Source of the DNA: Tenacibaculum sp. 190524A05c | Lineage (GTDB): Bacteria; Bacteroidota; Bacteroidia; Flavobacteriales; Flavobacteriaceae | DNA: 64,000 nt | Assembly (NCBI RefSeq): GCF_964036595.1 | Contig: NZ_OZ038523.1 | Coordinates: 3,726,501 to 3,790,500 of the forward strand | Direction of reading: 5' to 3' | Part shown: positions 30,288 to 38,282 of the stretch, one piece after another | How positions within the stretch are numbered: position 1 is the stretch's first letter | Layout: each line of letters opens with the position of its first letter | The notes under the pieces: generated by a model | What the model was told of the DNA's origin: nothing | Databases searched by the model: none | Seen by the model: only the letters and a program-made list of their open reading frames with translations | Translations under genes and position numbers: made by a program

Positions 30288-31340
30288 ATGTTAACCAGAG
30301 AAGAACAAAAACAATATAATCGTCATCTTATTTTAGATAAAATCGGAGAAGCTGGTCAGTTAAAATTAAAACAAGCTAAGGTTCTGGTAATAGGAGCAGG
30401 AGGACTAGGATGTCCTGTTTTACAATACTTAACTGCTGCTGGTGTTGGAACTATTGGTATTGTTGATAATGATGTTGTAGATCAAACGAATTTACAACGC
30501 CAAATCTTATATACAATTGATGATGTGGGTTCTTCGAAAGCAGAAACTGCTGCAAAAAGATTATCTCGCTTAAATCCATTTGTAAATTTCGAAGTGCACA
30601 ATGAATTTCTTATGAGAAATAATGCAATTCAATTGTTTGAAAAGTATGATATCATTGTAGATGGAAGTGATAATTTTCAAACACGTTATTTATCAAATGA
30701 TGCGGCTATTATTGCAAATAAACCTTTGGTATATGGTTCTATTTTTAAATTTGAAGGACAGGTTAGTGTTTTCAATTTTGATGGAAGTGCAACGTACAGA
30801 TGTTTGTATCCAACTCCACCAAATCCAGGAGATGTTCCAAATTGTTCTGAGATTGGAGTTTTAGGAGTTTTACCAGGAATTATAGGAAGTTTACAAGCAA
30901 ATGAAGTAATCAAAATTATTTGTGATTTAGATGAAGTGTTAGCAAATAAACTAATGATTTTTGATGTGCTTTCTATGCGCCAAATGATTGTGAATTATTC
31001 TAAAACAGAGAATTCAATCATAACGGAACTCAATGAGAACTATGAAGCTTTTTGTGGTGTAAGTGTCCTAGAAAATGAAATAACCTTAGAGGAGTTTGAG
31101 TCGAATTCTGAATTATATAATCTTTTAGATGTACGAGAGGATTGGGAAAGAGAACAGCACCATATTGGCGGCCAACATATCCCTCTGGGAAAGTTACCAG
31201 AGTTGTATACAAAATTGAAGAGTGATAAACCTTTAGTAGTGTATTGTAAATCTGGAATGAGAAGCCAACGTGCTATTGAATTTCTAGAAGATCAAAATGT
31301 AAATATTACATTGATTAATTTGAAAAACGGACTTCAATAA
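30288..31340 (+). CDS. thiF: ThiF/MoeB-family adenylyltransferase with C-terminal rhodanese domain
   Basis: A 350-aa protein. The E1-like domain (1-240) starts QYNRHLILDKIGEAGQLKLKQAKVLVIGAGGLGCPVLQYLTAAGVG (ATP-binding GAGGLG), with Asp in GIVDNDVVDQTNLQRQ. It continues with YRCLYPTPPNPGDVPNCSEIGVLGVLPG. A rhodanese domain follows (about 260-350) with active-site loop VYCKSGMRSQRA. It adenylates ThiS; the rhodanese Cys can supply sulfur. MoeB activity is also possible, but the operon context argues for ThiF. Last thi gene, with its stop 3 nt from a convergent gene. Confidence 0.9.
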   Translation: MLTREEQKQYNRHLILDKIGEAGQLKLKQAKVLVIGAGGLGCPVLQYLTAAGVGTIGIVDNDVVDQTNLQRQILYTIDDVGSSKAETAAKRLSRLNPFVNFEVHNEFLMRNNAIQLFEKYDIIVDGSDNFQTRYLSNDAAIIANKPLVYGSIFKFEGQVSVFNFDGSATYRCLYPTPPNPGDVPNCSEIGVLGVLPGIIGSLQANEVIKIICDLDEVLANKLMIFDVLSMRQMIVNYSKTENSIITELNENYEAFCGVSVLENEITLEEFESNSELYNLLDVREDWEREQHHIGGQHIPLGKLPELYTKLKSDKPLVVYCKSGMRSQRAIEFLEDQNVNITLINLKNGLQ

Positions 31341-31343
31341 GAA

Positions 31344-31700
31344 TTAAGATACTTCTATATTTTCTTTAATTCTAAAGCAACGTTCGGTTCCGATAAATTT
31401 AGGATTTCCATGTTCTTCAGACCAAAAACCATCTAAAATGTCTTTGGTTAAACACCGGTAAACTACAGTTCCTTTGTAAACAAAAGACTCTTCATCAAGA
31501 TATTGAAAGTTTATTACAAGAATGTTGTCTTTAAAAAAGCCTGATCCTGTTTGTTCCTGTTCGTTATGAATTAACCATTTAGCATTAATTCTTTTGTTCT
31601 CATCTAATTGTAGAGTTAATGTACCTCTGTAATTAAGGTTGCTATCATTCTGATTAGAACCAATTATTGAGAATTCTCCTACTAAATCCGCTGCTGTCAT
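31344..31700 (-). CDS. Hypothetical 118-aa beta-rich soluble protein
   Basis: Not recognised. No signal peptide. Alternating hydrophobic strands (VGEFSIIGS, YRGTLTLQLDENKRINAKWLI, GSGFFKDNILVINFQYLD, YKGTVVYRCL, ILDGFWSEE) suggest a small lipocalin- or avidin-like beta barrel. It is convergent with thiF (3 nt between stops). A perfect -7 element on its strand (TATCTTTG; plus-strand 31720-31727) lies about 20 nt before its start, giving a short leader. Coding is well supported by this promoter and by composition. Confidence 0.7.
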   Translation of the reverse strand: MTAADLVGEFSIIGSNQNDSNLNYRGTLTLQLDENKRINAKWLIHNEQEQTGSGFFKDNILVINFQYLDEESFVYKGTVVYRCLTKDILDGFWSEEHGNPKFIGTERCFRIKENIEVS

Positions 31701-31719
31701 TTTAATTCATTAAGAAAAC

Positions 31720-31727
31720 CAAAGATA
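31720..31727 (-). promoter_or_regulatory. -7 element of the 118-aa gene
   Basis: Minus strand TATCTTTG, an exact TAnnTTTG, 19 nt before the start codon at 31700. The expected transcript start leaves a leader of about 12-15 nt. Confidence 0.65.
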
Positions 31728-31826
31728 GTATTTGAGTTTTTTATTGAGAAATAAGAGGTGAGTTTGCAATCAATTTTGAGATGTAATTTTTTCTCTTTTT
31801 TACATCTTCCGAATACTCAAAATAAG

Positions 31827-31834
31827 TATTTTTG
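31827..31834 (+). promoter_or_regulatory. -7 element of ctlX, predicting a leaderless mRNA
   Basis: TATTTTTG (31827-31834) is an exact TAnnTTTG and its last base is only 5 nt from the A of the ctlX ATG (31840). The expected start of transcription is at or within a few bases of the start codon. Confidence 0.7.
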
Positions 31835-31839
31835 CCCGT

Positions 31840-32778
31840 ATGAGACAAACAACCAATACTATATTAATGGTTCGTCCTGTTGGATTTAGGATGAACGAAC
31901 AAACGGCTGTAAATAATTACTATCAGAAAGTATTAGATAATGTTTTACCTTCAACTGTAAATGCTAAAGCTCAAGAAGAGTTTGATAATTATGTTGAAAA
32001 GCTTAGAAGTTATGGTGTGAATGTTATTGTGGTTTCAGATACAACCGAAACTGATACTCCAGATTCAATTTTCCCAAATAACTGGATTTCTTTTCATGAA
32101 AACGGAACCGTAGGATTATATCCAATGTTTGCCGAAAACAGAAGGTTAGAAAGAAGAGAAGATATTTTAGATATCCTAGAAGAGGAAGGGTTTATCATTG
32201 ATGGTGTGATTGATTATACTTCAGGTGAAGAACAAAATGTTTTCTTAGAAGGAACAGGAAGTTTATTATTAGATAGAGTAAATAGAAAAGCATATTGTGC
32301 TTTATCTCCGAGAGCAAATGAAGAATTATTTATCGAATTCTGTGAGGATTTTGAATATACTCCTGTTGTGTTTACTTCAAATCAAACTGTAAATGGAGAA
32401 CGTAAAGCTATTTATCATACGAATGTGATGATGTGTTTGGCAGAAACTTTTGCGGTAATTTGTTTGGCATCTATTGATGATAAAAAGGAACGTAAGCATG
32501 TTATCAAGAATTTAAAAGATGATGGTAAAGAAGTAATAGATATTACTGAAGAGCAAGTGAACAATTTTGCTGGTAACATGTTACAAGTTAGAGGAAAGGA
32601 TGATGAGCGTTTCCTTGTAATGAGTCAGGCAGCGTATGATTGTTTAACAAAAGATCAAATCAATAAGATCGAGAAACATTGTAAAATTATATCAAGCTCT
32701 TTGGACGTAATTGAAGGCTGTGGAGGTGGAAGTGCCAGATGTATGATGGCTGAGGTTTTTCTTCCAAAAGCAAATTAA
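31840..32778 (+). CDS. ctlX: Citrulline utilization hydrolase CtlX
   Basis: A 312-aa guanidino-group-modifying-fold protein. The N-terminus RQTTNTILMVRPVGFRMNEQTAVNNYYQKVL, SIFPNNWISFHENGTVGLYP, and FLEGTGSLLLDR (Glu) are family motifs. His is in YHTNVMMCL and nucleophile Cys in GCGGGSARCMMAEVF; together they identify CtlX. The family acts in citrulline/arginine catabolism. From my knowledge it normally lies beside the related hydrolase after gltA. Here the two are separated by the surface-protein and thiamine genes. It has its own promoter and a strong terminator. Confidence 0.9.
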   Translation: MRQTTNTILMVRPVGFRMNEQTAVNNYYQKVLDNVLPSTVNAKAQEEFDNYVEKLRSYGVNVIVVSDTTETDTPDSIFPNNWISFHENGTVGLYPMFAENRRLERREDILDILEEEGFIIDGVIDYTSGEEQNVFLEGTGSLLLDRVNRKAYCALSPRANEELFIEFCEDFEYTPVVFTSNQTVNGERKAIYHTNVMMCLAETFAVICLASIDDKKERKHVIKNLKDDGKEVIDITEEQVNNFAGNMLQVRGKDDERFLVMSQAAYDCLTKDQINKIEKHCKIISSSLDVIEGCGGGSARCMMAEVFLPKAN

Positions 32779-32805
32779 AAAGTAATTTTTTAGAAAATAA
32801 ATAGA

Positions 32806-32835
32806 AAGAGCTTACATTGTGTAAGCTCTTTTTTT
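32806..32835 (+). terminator. Intrinsic terminator after ctlX
   Basis: AAGAGCTTACA (32806-32816), loop TTG, TGTAAGCTCTT (32820-32830), followed by T residues. From here to 33068 I see no supportable gene; an open frame at 32836-33030 looks accidental. Confidence 0.9.
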
Positions 32836-33068
32836 GTGACGTATATTCTAGTGATAATAGTGACTTATCTGGATTTGTTGTGTCAAATGGAATGTAAGTT
32901 AATTACAAGTTTAGAAAAAAGAAAGGGAAACCGAAAGAGCAATGGCTGCTCATTAAAACAGAGCAGTCTTGAGCTTTTTAAATTCTTCGATATCATACGT
33001 AATTTTCATTTAAACATCACAAAAAGGTAATTCATTCGGTTTTAATACTTCTTTTTTTGATTCATATC

Positions 33069-33076
33069 TATCTTTA
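33069..33076 (+). promoter_or_regulatory. Probable -7 element of the first small secreted protein
   Basis: TATCTTTA (33069-33076) differs from TAnnTTTG at the last base and lies 27 nt before the ATG at 33104, at a distance similar to other promoters in the window. Confidence 0.45.
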
Positions 33077-33103
33077 TATCAGTAATTAATCAAAAGTAGA
33101 ATC

Positions 33104-33442
33104 ATGAGTAAATCAATTAAAATAATAGCTGCAATTCTTGTGTTTAATTTGTGTTCTCAAATGATGGATGCACAAAATAGCTCTAAAGCAAACAGGAACT
33201 TAAAAGAATCTAATAAGAAAATCAAGAATGAAAATTTAATGGAGTATGCACCATTCGTAATGAAAGTTAGAATTAAAAAAGATCATAATAACAAAAGAGT
33301 AGTTTACTCAGTTGGAATTACAGATAGAGCTCTAGAAATGGAAGAAAAAAAACGAAAAAAGTATACAACATTTGTTACGTCGAAAGATGAGATTTTATTA
33401 CTCAGAAAATCCAGAAAAAAGAGGAAAAAACGAGCATATTAA
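33104..33442 (+). CDS. Small secreted Lys/Arg-rich protein
   Basis: Not recognised. A 112-aa protein with a signal peptide (MSKSIKIIAAILVFNLCSQMM, cleavage likely after DAQ). The mature part is very basic, with the central segment YAPFVMKVRIKKDHNNKRVVYSVGITDR and the tail LLRKSRKKRKKRAY. It is the first of three consecutive small basic exported proteins. It lacks the two conserved Cys and the RLRFR motif of the following two, so it is at best a distant relative. Confidence 0.6.
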   Translation: MSKSIKIIAAILVFNLCSQMMDAQNSSKANRNLKESNKKIKNENLMEYAPFVMKVRIKKDHNNKRVVYSVGITDRALEMEEKKRKKYTTFVTSKDEILLLRKSRKKRKKRAY

Positions 33443-33577
33443 GGACTTATAATAAGAATTGAGCTAAAAGATATAAAATCCCCATTCGTCTATATTAATA
33501 TACCATTCACCGAACATAAGTAATATATTATGAAAAGATATAGTTATTTTGATATACAATTGAAAAAATCCCCTACT

Positions 33578-33940
33578 ATGAATGCTAGAATAAATATAAT
33601 AGCATCTTTATTATTCATCTTCTTAGGCTTCCAAGAAGTGGCTGCTCAAAAAGTAGTTGCTAAAAATGGAAACGGTATGGAGTATAGAGACGATGAAAAG
33701 GACTTAGATGACATGAATGCAATTACTGCACCATCTAATGCCGTTACTGTAAATGCAAAATCTACCAAAAAGAAAGCAAAGAAAAAATCTACAAAGAATA
33801 AAATCGCTTCTGTAAAAAAGGTTGAAAAACTAATGAAGCAGAAGAAAAGATTAAGATTTAGAAATAAAAGAAAGAAAGAAGATACAAAGTGTTTCAAGAA
33901 AGCTAAAGAGCCTTGTGACGCTGACAAAAAGAAAAAATAA
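33578..33940 (+). CDS. Small secreted Lys-rich protein, paralog A
   Basis: A 120-aa protein when started at ATG 33578, chosen because it puts the signal peptide (MNARINIIASLLFIFLGFQEVAAQ) at the N-terminus. A longer frame from 33530 adds 16 polar residues before it. The mature part has an acidic patch (EYRDDEKDLDD), a long Lys-rich linker, then KRLRFRNKRKK and two Cys (TKCFKKAKEPCDADK). It aligns with the 34092-34439 protein at both ends. Family and function not recognised. A terminator follows directly. Confidence 0.65.
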   Translation: MNARINIIASLLFIFLGFQEVAAQKVVAKNGNGMEYRDDEKDLDDMNAITAPSNAVTVNAKSTKKKAKKKSTKNKIASVKKVEKLMKQKKRLRFRNKRKKEDTKCFKKAKEPCDADKKKK

Positions 33941-33941
33941 G

Positions 33942-33967
33942 AAAGACTGTTTATCAGTCTTTTTTTT
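33942..33967 (+). terminator. Intrinsic terminator after paralog A
   Basis: AAAGACTG (33942-33949), loop TTTAT, CAGTCTTT (33955-33962) and a T run to 33967. Confidence 0.85.
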
Positions 33968-34091
33968 ATGCCTAATTTTTCTGTTTAACATTTTTTATGA
34001 TTTTTTTTGTAAAGTATTCGAAGAAATTATGACTTAGTAAATGTAATACTGCAGTTTACGATTCATTATTAACCATAAGTAAAGAAAAGTC

Positions 34092-34439
34092 ATGAAGTCC
34101 ATTAAAATACTACTGTTATTTCTGTTTTTAGGTTATCCTTTAAATCAGTTAACTGCCCAAAATGTTGTTGCTCAAAATAATGTTGAGTACATAGAAGATA
34201 GCTCGAACGATTTAAATACAATCAAGGTTCCAAAGAAAGCGGAAGTTGTTAAAAAGAAGATGAAATCTCAAAAACAACAGGTAGAAAAGATAGTGAAAGC
34301 ACAAGCATTACAAAAAGTGCTTAAAACCAATAAAAGATTAAGGTTTAGAAGTAAAAGGCATCAAAAGCCAGGTAAATGTTATAAAGACGCTGTTTGCGAT
34401 GATGACAAGATAAATCTAGATAGAAATAAGATAAAATAA
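34092..34439 (+). CDS. Small secreted Lys-rich protein, paralog B
   Basis: A 115-aa protein with a signal peptide (MKSIKILLLFLFLGYPLNQL, cleavage after TAQ). The mature start NVVAQNNVEYIEDSSNDLN mirrors KVVAKNGNGMEYRDDEKDLDD of paralog A. The C-terminal KRLRFRSKRHQKPGKCYKDAVCDDDK mirrors its RLRFR and two-Cys region. The linker is Lys/Gln-rich and predicted helical. It has its own upstream region after a terminator, so the pair arose by tandem duplication but is transcribed separately. Function unknown. Confidence 0.65.
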   Translation: MKSIKILLLFLFLGYPLNQLTAQNVVAQNNVEYIEDSSNDLNTIKVPKKAEVVKKKMKSQKQQVEKIVKAQALQKVLKTNKRLRFRSKRHQKPGKCYKDAVCDDDKINLDRNKIK

Positions 34440-34466
34440 AAGAGCGTATAAAACGCTCTTTTTTTT
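34436..34466. terminator. Bidirectional terminator between convergent genes
   Basis: AAAAGAGCG and CGCTCTTTT arms around TATAAAA, with T residues on the plus strand and A residues before the stem. It lies between paralog B (+) and the phosphatase (-) and overlaps both stop regions. Confidence 0.8.
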
Positions 34467-36138
34467 ATTTTAATGCTTCTTCAACAACTCTTCCAGTTGC
34501 TCCGTTAGGAAACTCGATATTTAGCATGCTCGAAATAGTAGGAGCGATATCGATGATTTCATATTTAGTTTTTGAAGAACCTCTTTTGATTCCATTTCCA
34601 TAAAAGATTACAGGAATATGAGTATCGTAAGAATATCCAGATCCATGCGTTGATCCTTTTTTAGGATATATAATTGTTGATGGATTAGGAATCAATAATA
34701 CATCTCCAGATAATTTTTGATTATAACCTTTTTGAAGAGAATTTAATATTCCGTCGCCAAAATAAGTAGATTGCATTGTTTTCGCAGTAATCGCTTTATA
34801 AATCCCAGGAAAATTAATAACTTCTTCTACAATAAAATTAGAAACTTCTTCTACAGAAAGCTTTTCCTTTTTTAAGTTTTCTTTACTCAAAAATACTTGG
34901 AAGTTTGATACATTTTCAATCAAATCATTTGACTTGAATTTTTCAGAAGTTACTTTCTTAATAAAATCCGTTAGCTTTTTCCCAGCTAAATAATTTGCAG
35001 GAATTTTTACTGATTTCAAGTATGCAGGAACTTGTACAGCAGCGTGATCGGCTGTTAAAAAGATAGTATAGTTACCTTTTCCTACTTTTTCATCTAAGTT
35101 GTTGAATAAACGCTCTAAGTCTTTGTCAAGTCTTAAATAAGTATCTTGAATTTCTTTTGAATCTACACCAAATTGATGTCCCACATAATCCGTAGAAGAA
35201 TAACTTAAAGTTAAAAAGTCGGTATGTTTATTTTGACCAAGTTGTTCTCCTTCAATAGCGGCGATTGCAAAATCGGTTGTAATAGCATTTCCAGCAGGTA
35301 TAGCTTTTATAATACTATAGTTGTTGTTTTTACTTCTTAAATTAGGAATATCATGCGGAAATACAGGTTTGTCTTGACCTTTAAACGTCTCTTCAAAATT
35401 GTTGTCATCCGCAATACTTTCGGTATATGTATTTATATCATATAAAGTTTCCCAAGGTTGATTTAAATATTCATCTGCCTTTCCTGAATTATTAAACTCA
35501 TTAACCCAATTTGGTAAAGCCTCTAGATAAAAAGAAGAACTAATCCAATGTCCAACGCTTCCTCCGTCAAACCAATAAGCAGCATCAGCAGTATGCCCAG
35601 CAGGTAAAATAGCAGAACGATCTTTAATACCAATACCAATTGTTTTTCCTTGCATATTTTGCGCAAGTTTTAATTGATCAGTAATTGTGGTTGTAAACAT
35701 TCTATAAGGAGATTTCTTTCCTCCTTTACCATCATTTCCAACAGTTTTATAATTGTCATCATCCACACAATAAATAGTTTTCTTTAAGTATTTATCGTAC
35801 CAATGGTTACTAATAATTCCATGATTATCTGGCGTTGTTCCTGTAAATATAGAGGTGTGTCCAACAGCTGTATACGTTGGGATATAATTGTAATGTGCAT
35901 TTTCTAATGAGAATCCATTATTCAACAATCTCTTAAATCCGCCATCTCCATATTTATCATTAAATCTAAATAAATAGTCGTAACGCATTTGATCTACAAC
36001 AATACCAACAACTAATTTTGGTTTGGAAGAATTTTGAATTGCTTCATTTTGTTTGATATTACAATTTGAAAGCAATACGAATACAGTTAACAATAATAGT
36101 TTATAAGTGTACTTCATGATTAAAATATAAGTTTTCAA
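34465..36138 (-). CDS. pafA: PafA-type alkaline phosphatase, lipoprotein
   Basis: A 557-aa protein of the alkaline phosphatase superfamily. The more likely start is the internal Met at 36117, giving a lipoprotein signal (MKYTYKLLLLTVFVLLSNC). Metal ligands and catalytic residues appear in GIVVDQMRYDYL and in YTAVGHTSIFTG with the Thr nucleophile. IGIKDRSAILPAGHTADAAYW carries the Lys and Arg that mark PafA, and STDYVGHQFG, TADHA and GSTHGSGYSYDTHIP complete the set. PafA enzymes are calcium/zinc monoesterases constitutively releasing phosphate in the periplasm or at the outer membrane. It is divergent from mlaE. Confidence 0.87.
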   Translation of the reverse strand: MKTYILIMKYTYKLLLLTVFVLLSNCNIKQNEAIQNSSKPKLVVGIVVDQMRYDYLFRFNDKYGDGGFKRLLNNGFSLENAHYNYIPTYTAVGHTSIFTGTTPDNHGIISNHWYDKYLKKTIYCVDDDNYKTVGNDGKGGKKSPYRMFTTTITDQLKLAQNMQGKTIGIGIKDRSAILPAGHTADAAYWFDGGSVGHWISSSFYLEALPNWVNEFNNSGKADEYLNQPWETLYDINTYTESIADDNNFEETFKGQDKPVFPHDIPNLRSKNNNYSIIKAIPAGNAITTDFAIAAIEGEQLGQNKHTDFLTLSYSSTDYVGHQFGVDSKEIQDTYLRLDKDLERLFNNLDEKVGKGNYTIFLTADHAAVQVPAYLKSVKIPANYLAGKKLTDFIKKVTSEKFKSNDLIENVSNFQVFLSKENLKKEKLSVEEVSNFIVEEVINFPGIYKAITAKTMQSTYFGDGILNSLQKGYNQKLSGDVLLIPNPSTIIYPKKGSTHGSGYSYDTHIPVIFYGNGIKRGSSKTKYEIIDIAPTISSMLNIEFPNGATGRVVEEALK

Positions 36139-36260
36139 AATTAAGTAAACTATGCGTAATAGAATGGAAAATAATAGATGTTAATCATTTTTTAATCTTA
36201 TAGAATCATGTATTCAACTAAATATTCTTTTAGTACTTTAGCAGAACAAAAAGAAAATAG

Positions 36261-37001
36261 ATGAATTATATCGAGCACGTTGGAAAGTATTTTATGATGC
36301 TTGGTCAAGTTTTTAAAGCTCCTCAGAAATTTCGAGTTTTTTGGGAAACACTTTTTCGTGAAATAGAACAGTTAGGTCTAAAATCTATTGGAATTATTGG
36401 ATTCATATCGTTCTTTATCGGAGGTGTTATTGCTTTACAAACTGCTTTAAATATTAGTGATCCTTTTATACCTAAATGGTTAATTGGATTCGCAACAAAA
36501 AGATCAGTAATCTTAGAGTTTGCGCCAACTTTCTGTTCTATTATCTTGGCAGGAAAAGTAGGTTCTTATATAACCTCAAGTATTGGAAGTATGAGAGTTA
36601 CGGAACAAATTGATGCACTTGAAATTATGGGTGTTAATTCATTGAATTATTTAGTGCTTCCAAAAATCATAGCTACAGTTTTATTTTATCCTTTTTTAAT
36701 AATCTTAGGAATGTTCTTAAGTATTCTAGGAGGATGGGTAGCAGGAATGGCTACAAATATGTTTTTTGTTGAAGATTATGTCTTTGGAATTCAATACGAT
36801 TTCAATTCATACTTAATTGTATACGCACTAATCAAAACAGTAATTTTTGCGTTTATTATTGCTACGGTTCCGTCTTATCATGGATATTATGTTAAAGGTG
36901 GTTCATTAGGAGTTGGTAAAGCCAGTACCCAGTCTGTTGTTTGGACTATAGTAATTATTGTTATTGCAAATTATTTCTTAACTCAAATGTTGTTAACTTA
37001 A
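36261..37001 (+). CDS. mlaE: MlaE-family lipid ABC transporter permease
   Basis: A 246-aa polytopic protein with the MlaE/YrbE signature: IGFISFFIGGVIALQTALNI, EFAPTFCSIILAGKVGSYITSSIGSMRVTEQIDALEIMGVNS, and LPKIIATVLFYPFLIILGMFLSILGGW. It is the inner-membrane permease of the Mla phospholipid transport system. One nt separates it from mlaF. No MCE-domain gene (mlaD) is next to the pair. Confidence 0.93.
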   Translation: MNYIEHVGKYFMMLGQVFKAPQKFRVFWETLFREIEQLGLKSIGIIGFISFFIGGVIALQTALNISDPFIPKWLIGFATKRSVILEFAPTFCSIILAGKVGSYITSSIGSMRVTEQIDALEIMGVNSLNYLVLPKIIATVLFYPFLIILGMFLSILGGWVAGMATNMFFVEDYVFGIQYDFNSYLIVYALIKTVIFAFIIATVPSYHGYYVKGGSLGVGKASTQSVVWTIVIIVIANYFLTQMLLT

Positions 37002-37002
37002 T

Positions 37003-37764
37003 ATGATAGAAGTAAACGATATACATAAAAGCTTTGGTGATACAAATGTTTTAAAAGGGATTTCTACTTCATTTGAAGAAGGAAAAACAAGTTTGATTAT
37101 TGGTCAGAGTGGAGCAGGGAAAACAGTATTTCTAAAAAGTCTGTTGGGTTTACATACGCCAGAAGAAGGAACGATAACTTATAATGGTAAAGTAAATACT
37201 GAAATGACTATTGAGGAGAAAAGAGACTTTCGTCAAGAGTTAGGAATGGTATTTCAAGGAAGTGCGTTATTTGATTCTTTAAATGTAGAAGAGAATGTTA
37301 CCTTTCCTTTAAAGATGTTTACTCAGCAAACAAAAGAAGAAATGCTAGAGAGAGCAAATTTTGTTTTACAAAGAGTAAATCTTGAAAATTCAAATAAAAA
37401 ATTACCTTCTGAACTTTCGGGAGGAATGCAGAAAAGGGTTGCTATTGCTAGAGCAATTGTAATGAATCCGAAATATTTGTTTTGTGATGAACCAAATTCT
37501 GGTTTAGATCCTAGTACATCTATTTTAATTGATAATTTAATTAAAGAGATTACAGAGGAGTATAATATCACAACAGTTATAAATACACATGATATGAATT
37601 CTGTTATGGAGATAGGAGATAAGATTGTTTTCTTGAAAAATGGAATTAAAGCATGGGAGGGAAGTAGTAAAGAGATATTCAAAACCGATAATAAAGCAGT
37701 CGTTGATTTTGTATATTCTTCGAATTTATTCAAAAAAGTTCGTCAAGCTTATTTGAATGAGTAA
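37003..37764 (+). CDS. mlaF: MlaF-family ABC transporter ATP-binding protein
   Basis: A 253-aa ATPase with Walker A GQSGAGKT, Q-loop VFQGSALFDSL (typical of MlaF), signature LSGGMQKR, Walker B YLFCDEPNSGLDP and the switch His in NTHDMNS. It drives phospholipid trafficking with MlaE. Immediately downstream of mlaE with a 1-nt gap, clearly the same transcript. Confidence 0.95.
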   Translation: MIEVNDIHKSFGDTNVLKGISTSFEEGKTSLIIGQSGAGKTVFLKSLLGLHTPEEGTITYNGKVNTEMTIEEKRDFRQELGMVFQGSALFDSLNVEENVTFPLKMFTQQTKEEMLERANFVLQRVNLENSNKKLPSELSGGMQKRVAIARAIVMNPKYLFCDEPNSGLDPSTSILIDNLIKEITEEYNITTVINTHDMNSVMEIGDKIVFLKNGIKAWEGSSKEIFKTDNKAVVDFVYSSNLFKKVRQAYLNE

Positions 37765-37834
37765 TTCTTAAATAATTGATTTTTAAGTTACTATTTTTTA
37801 AAGAAAAAATTATTTAAAAATTATTCATTTTTTG

Positions 37835-37866
37835 TTTGGCGGGAATGTATAAAGTTTCTATATTTG
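37835..37866 (+). promoter_or_regulatory. Promoter of the tRNA-Lys/tRNA-Tyr pair
   Basis: TTTG (37835-37838), 20 nt, TATATTTG (37859-37866): an essentially perfect Bacteroidetes -33/-7 promoter. The first tRNA begins 15 nt later. Confidence 0.85.
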
Positions 37867-37880
37867 CACTCGCAAAACAA

Positions 37881-37953
37881 GACCGGGTAGCTCAGTTGGT
37901 AGAGCATCTCCCTTTTAAGGAGAGGGTCCTGGGTTCGAGCCCCAGCCCGGTCA
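37881..37953 (+). tRNA. tRNA-Lys (anticodon TTT)
   Basis: A 73-nt cloverleaf. Acceptor GACCGGG pairs with CCCGGTC plus discriminator A. D arm is GCTC...GAGC, anticodon stem TCTCC/GGAGA with loop CTTTTAA, and T arm CTGGG-TTCGAGC-CCCAG. The CCA end is not encoded. Confidence 0.97.
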
Positions 37954-37997
37954 CACATAAAGCTTCTCGCTTGAGAGGCTTTTTCTTTGAAAACATT

Positions 37998-38080
37998 GGG
38001 GAGATTCCAGAGCGGCCAAATGGGACGGACTGTAACTCCGTTGTCTTTCGACTTCGCAGGTTCGAATCCTGCTCTCCCCA
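37998..38080 (+). tRNA. tRNA-Tyr (anticodon GTA)
   Basis: An 83-nt class II tRNA. Acceptor GGGGAGA pairs with TCTCCCC plus A. Anticodon loop is CTGTAAC with anticodon GTA; a long variable arm (TTGTCTTTCGACTTC region) and T arm GCAGG-TTCGAAT-CCTGC follow. It lies 44 nt after tRNA-Lys, on the same transcript. Confidence 0.96.
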
Positions 38081-38282
38081 CTTTTCAATGAAACACAATT
38101 TTTAATTAGGGGATAGATAAAAGACGTTTGGCAGGCAGATGATGTGAGTTGGGCGTTTTTTCGTTTAATACTGTTTCTACTTCATCATTCCCGAATATCT
38201 TTTAAAAAATCAAAAATGTTTTCAGCCAAAAAAAACTTTAGAGCTATTTCTTTTGTTGAGTAAAACTTAAAATAAGGTAATT

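Noticed and set aside
32836..33030. 64-aa frame after the ctlX terminator
   Set aside because: Starts inside terminator-proximal sequence, has irregular composition and no recognisable features.
37821..38105. Open frames on both strands across the tRNA-Lys/tRNA-Tyr region (for example one starting MGRAGFEPAKSKDNG)
   Set aside because: They are translations of tRNA genes and their antisense, a well-known annotation artefact.
38081..38282. Possible terminator after the tRNA pair
   Set aside because: Only an imperfect A-rich/T-rich pairing was found; not convincing.
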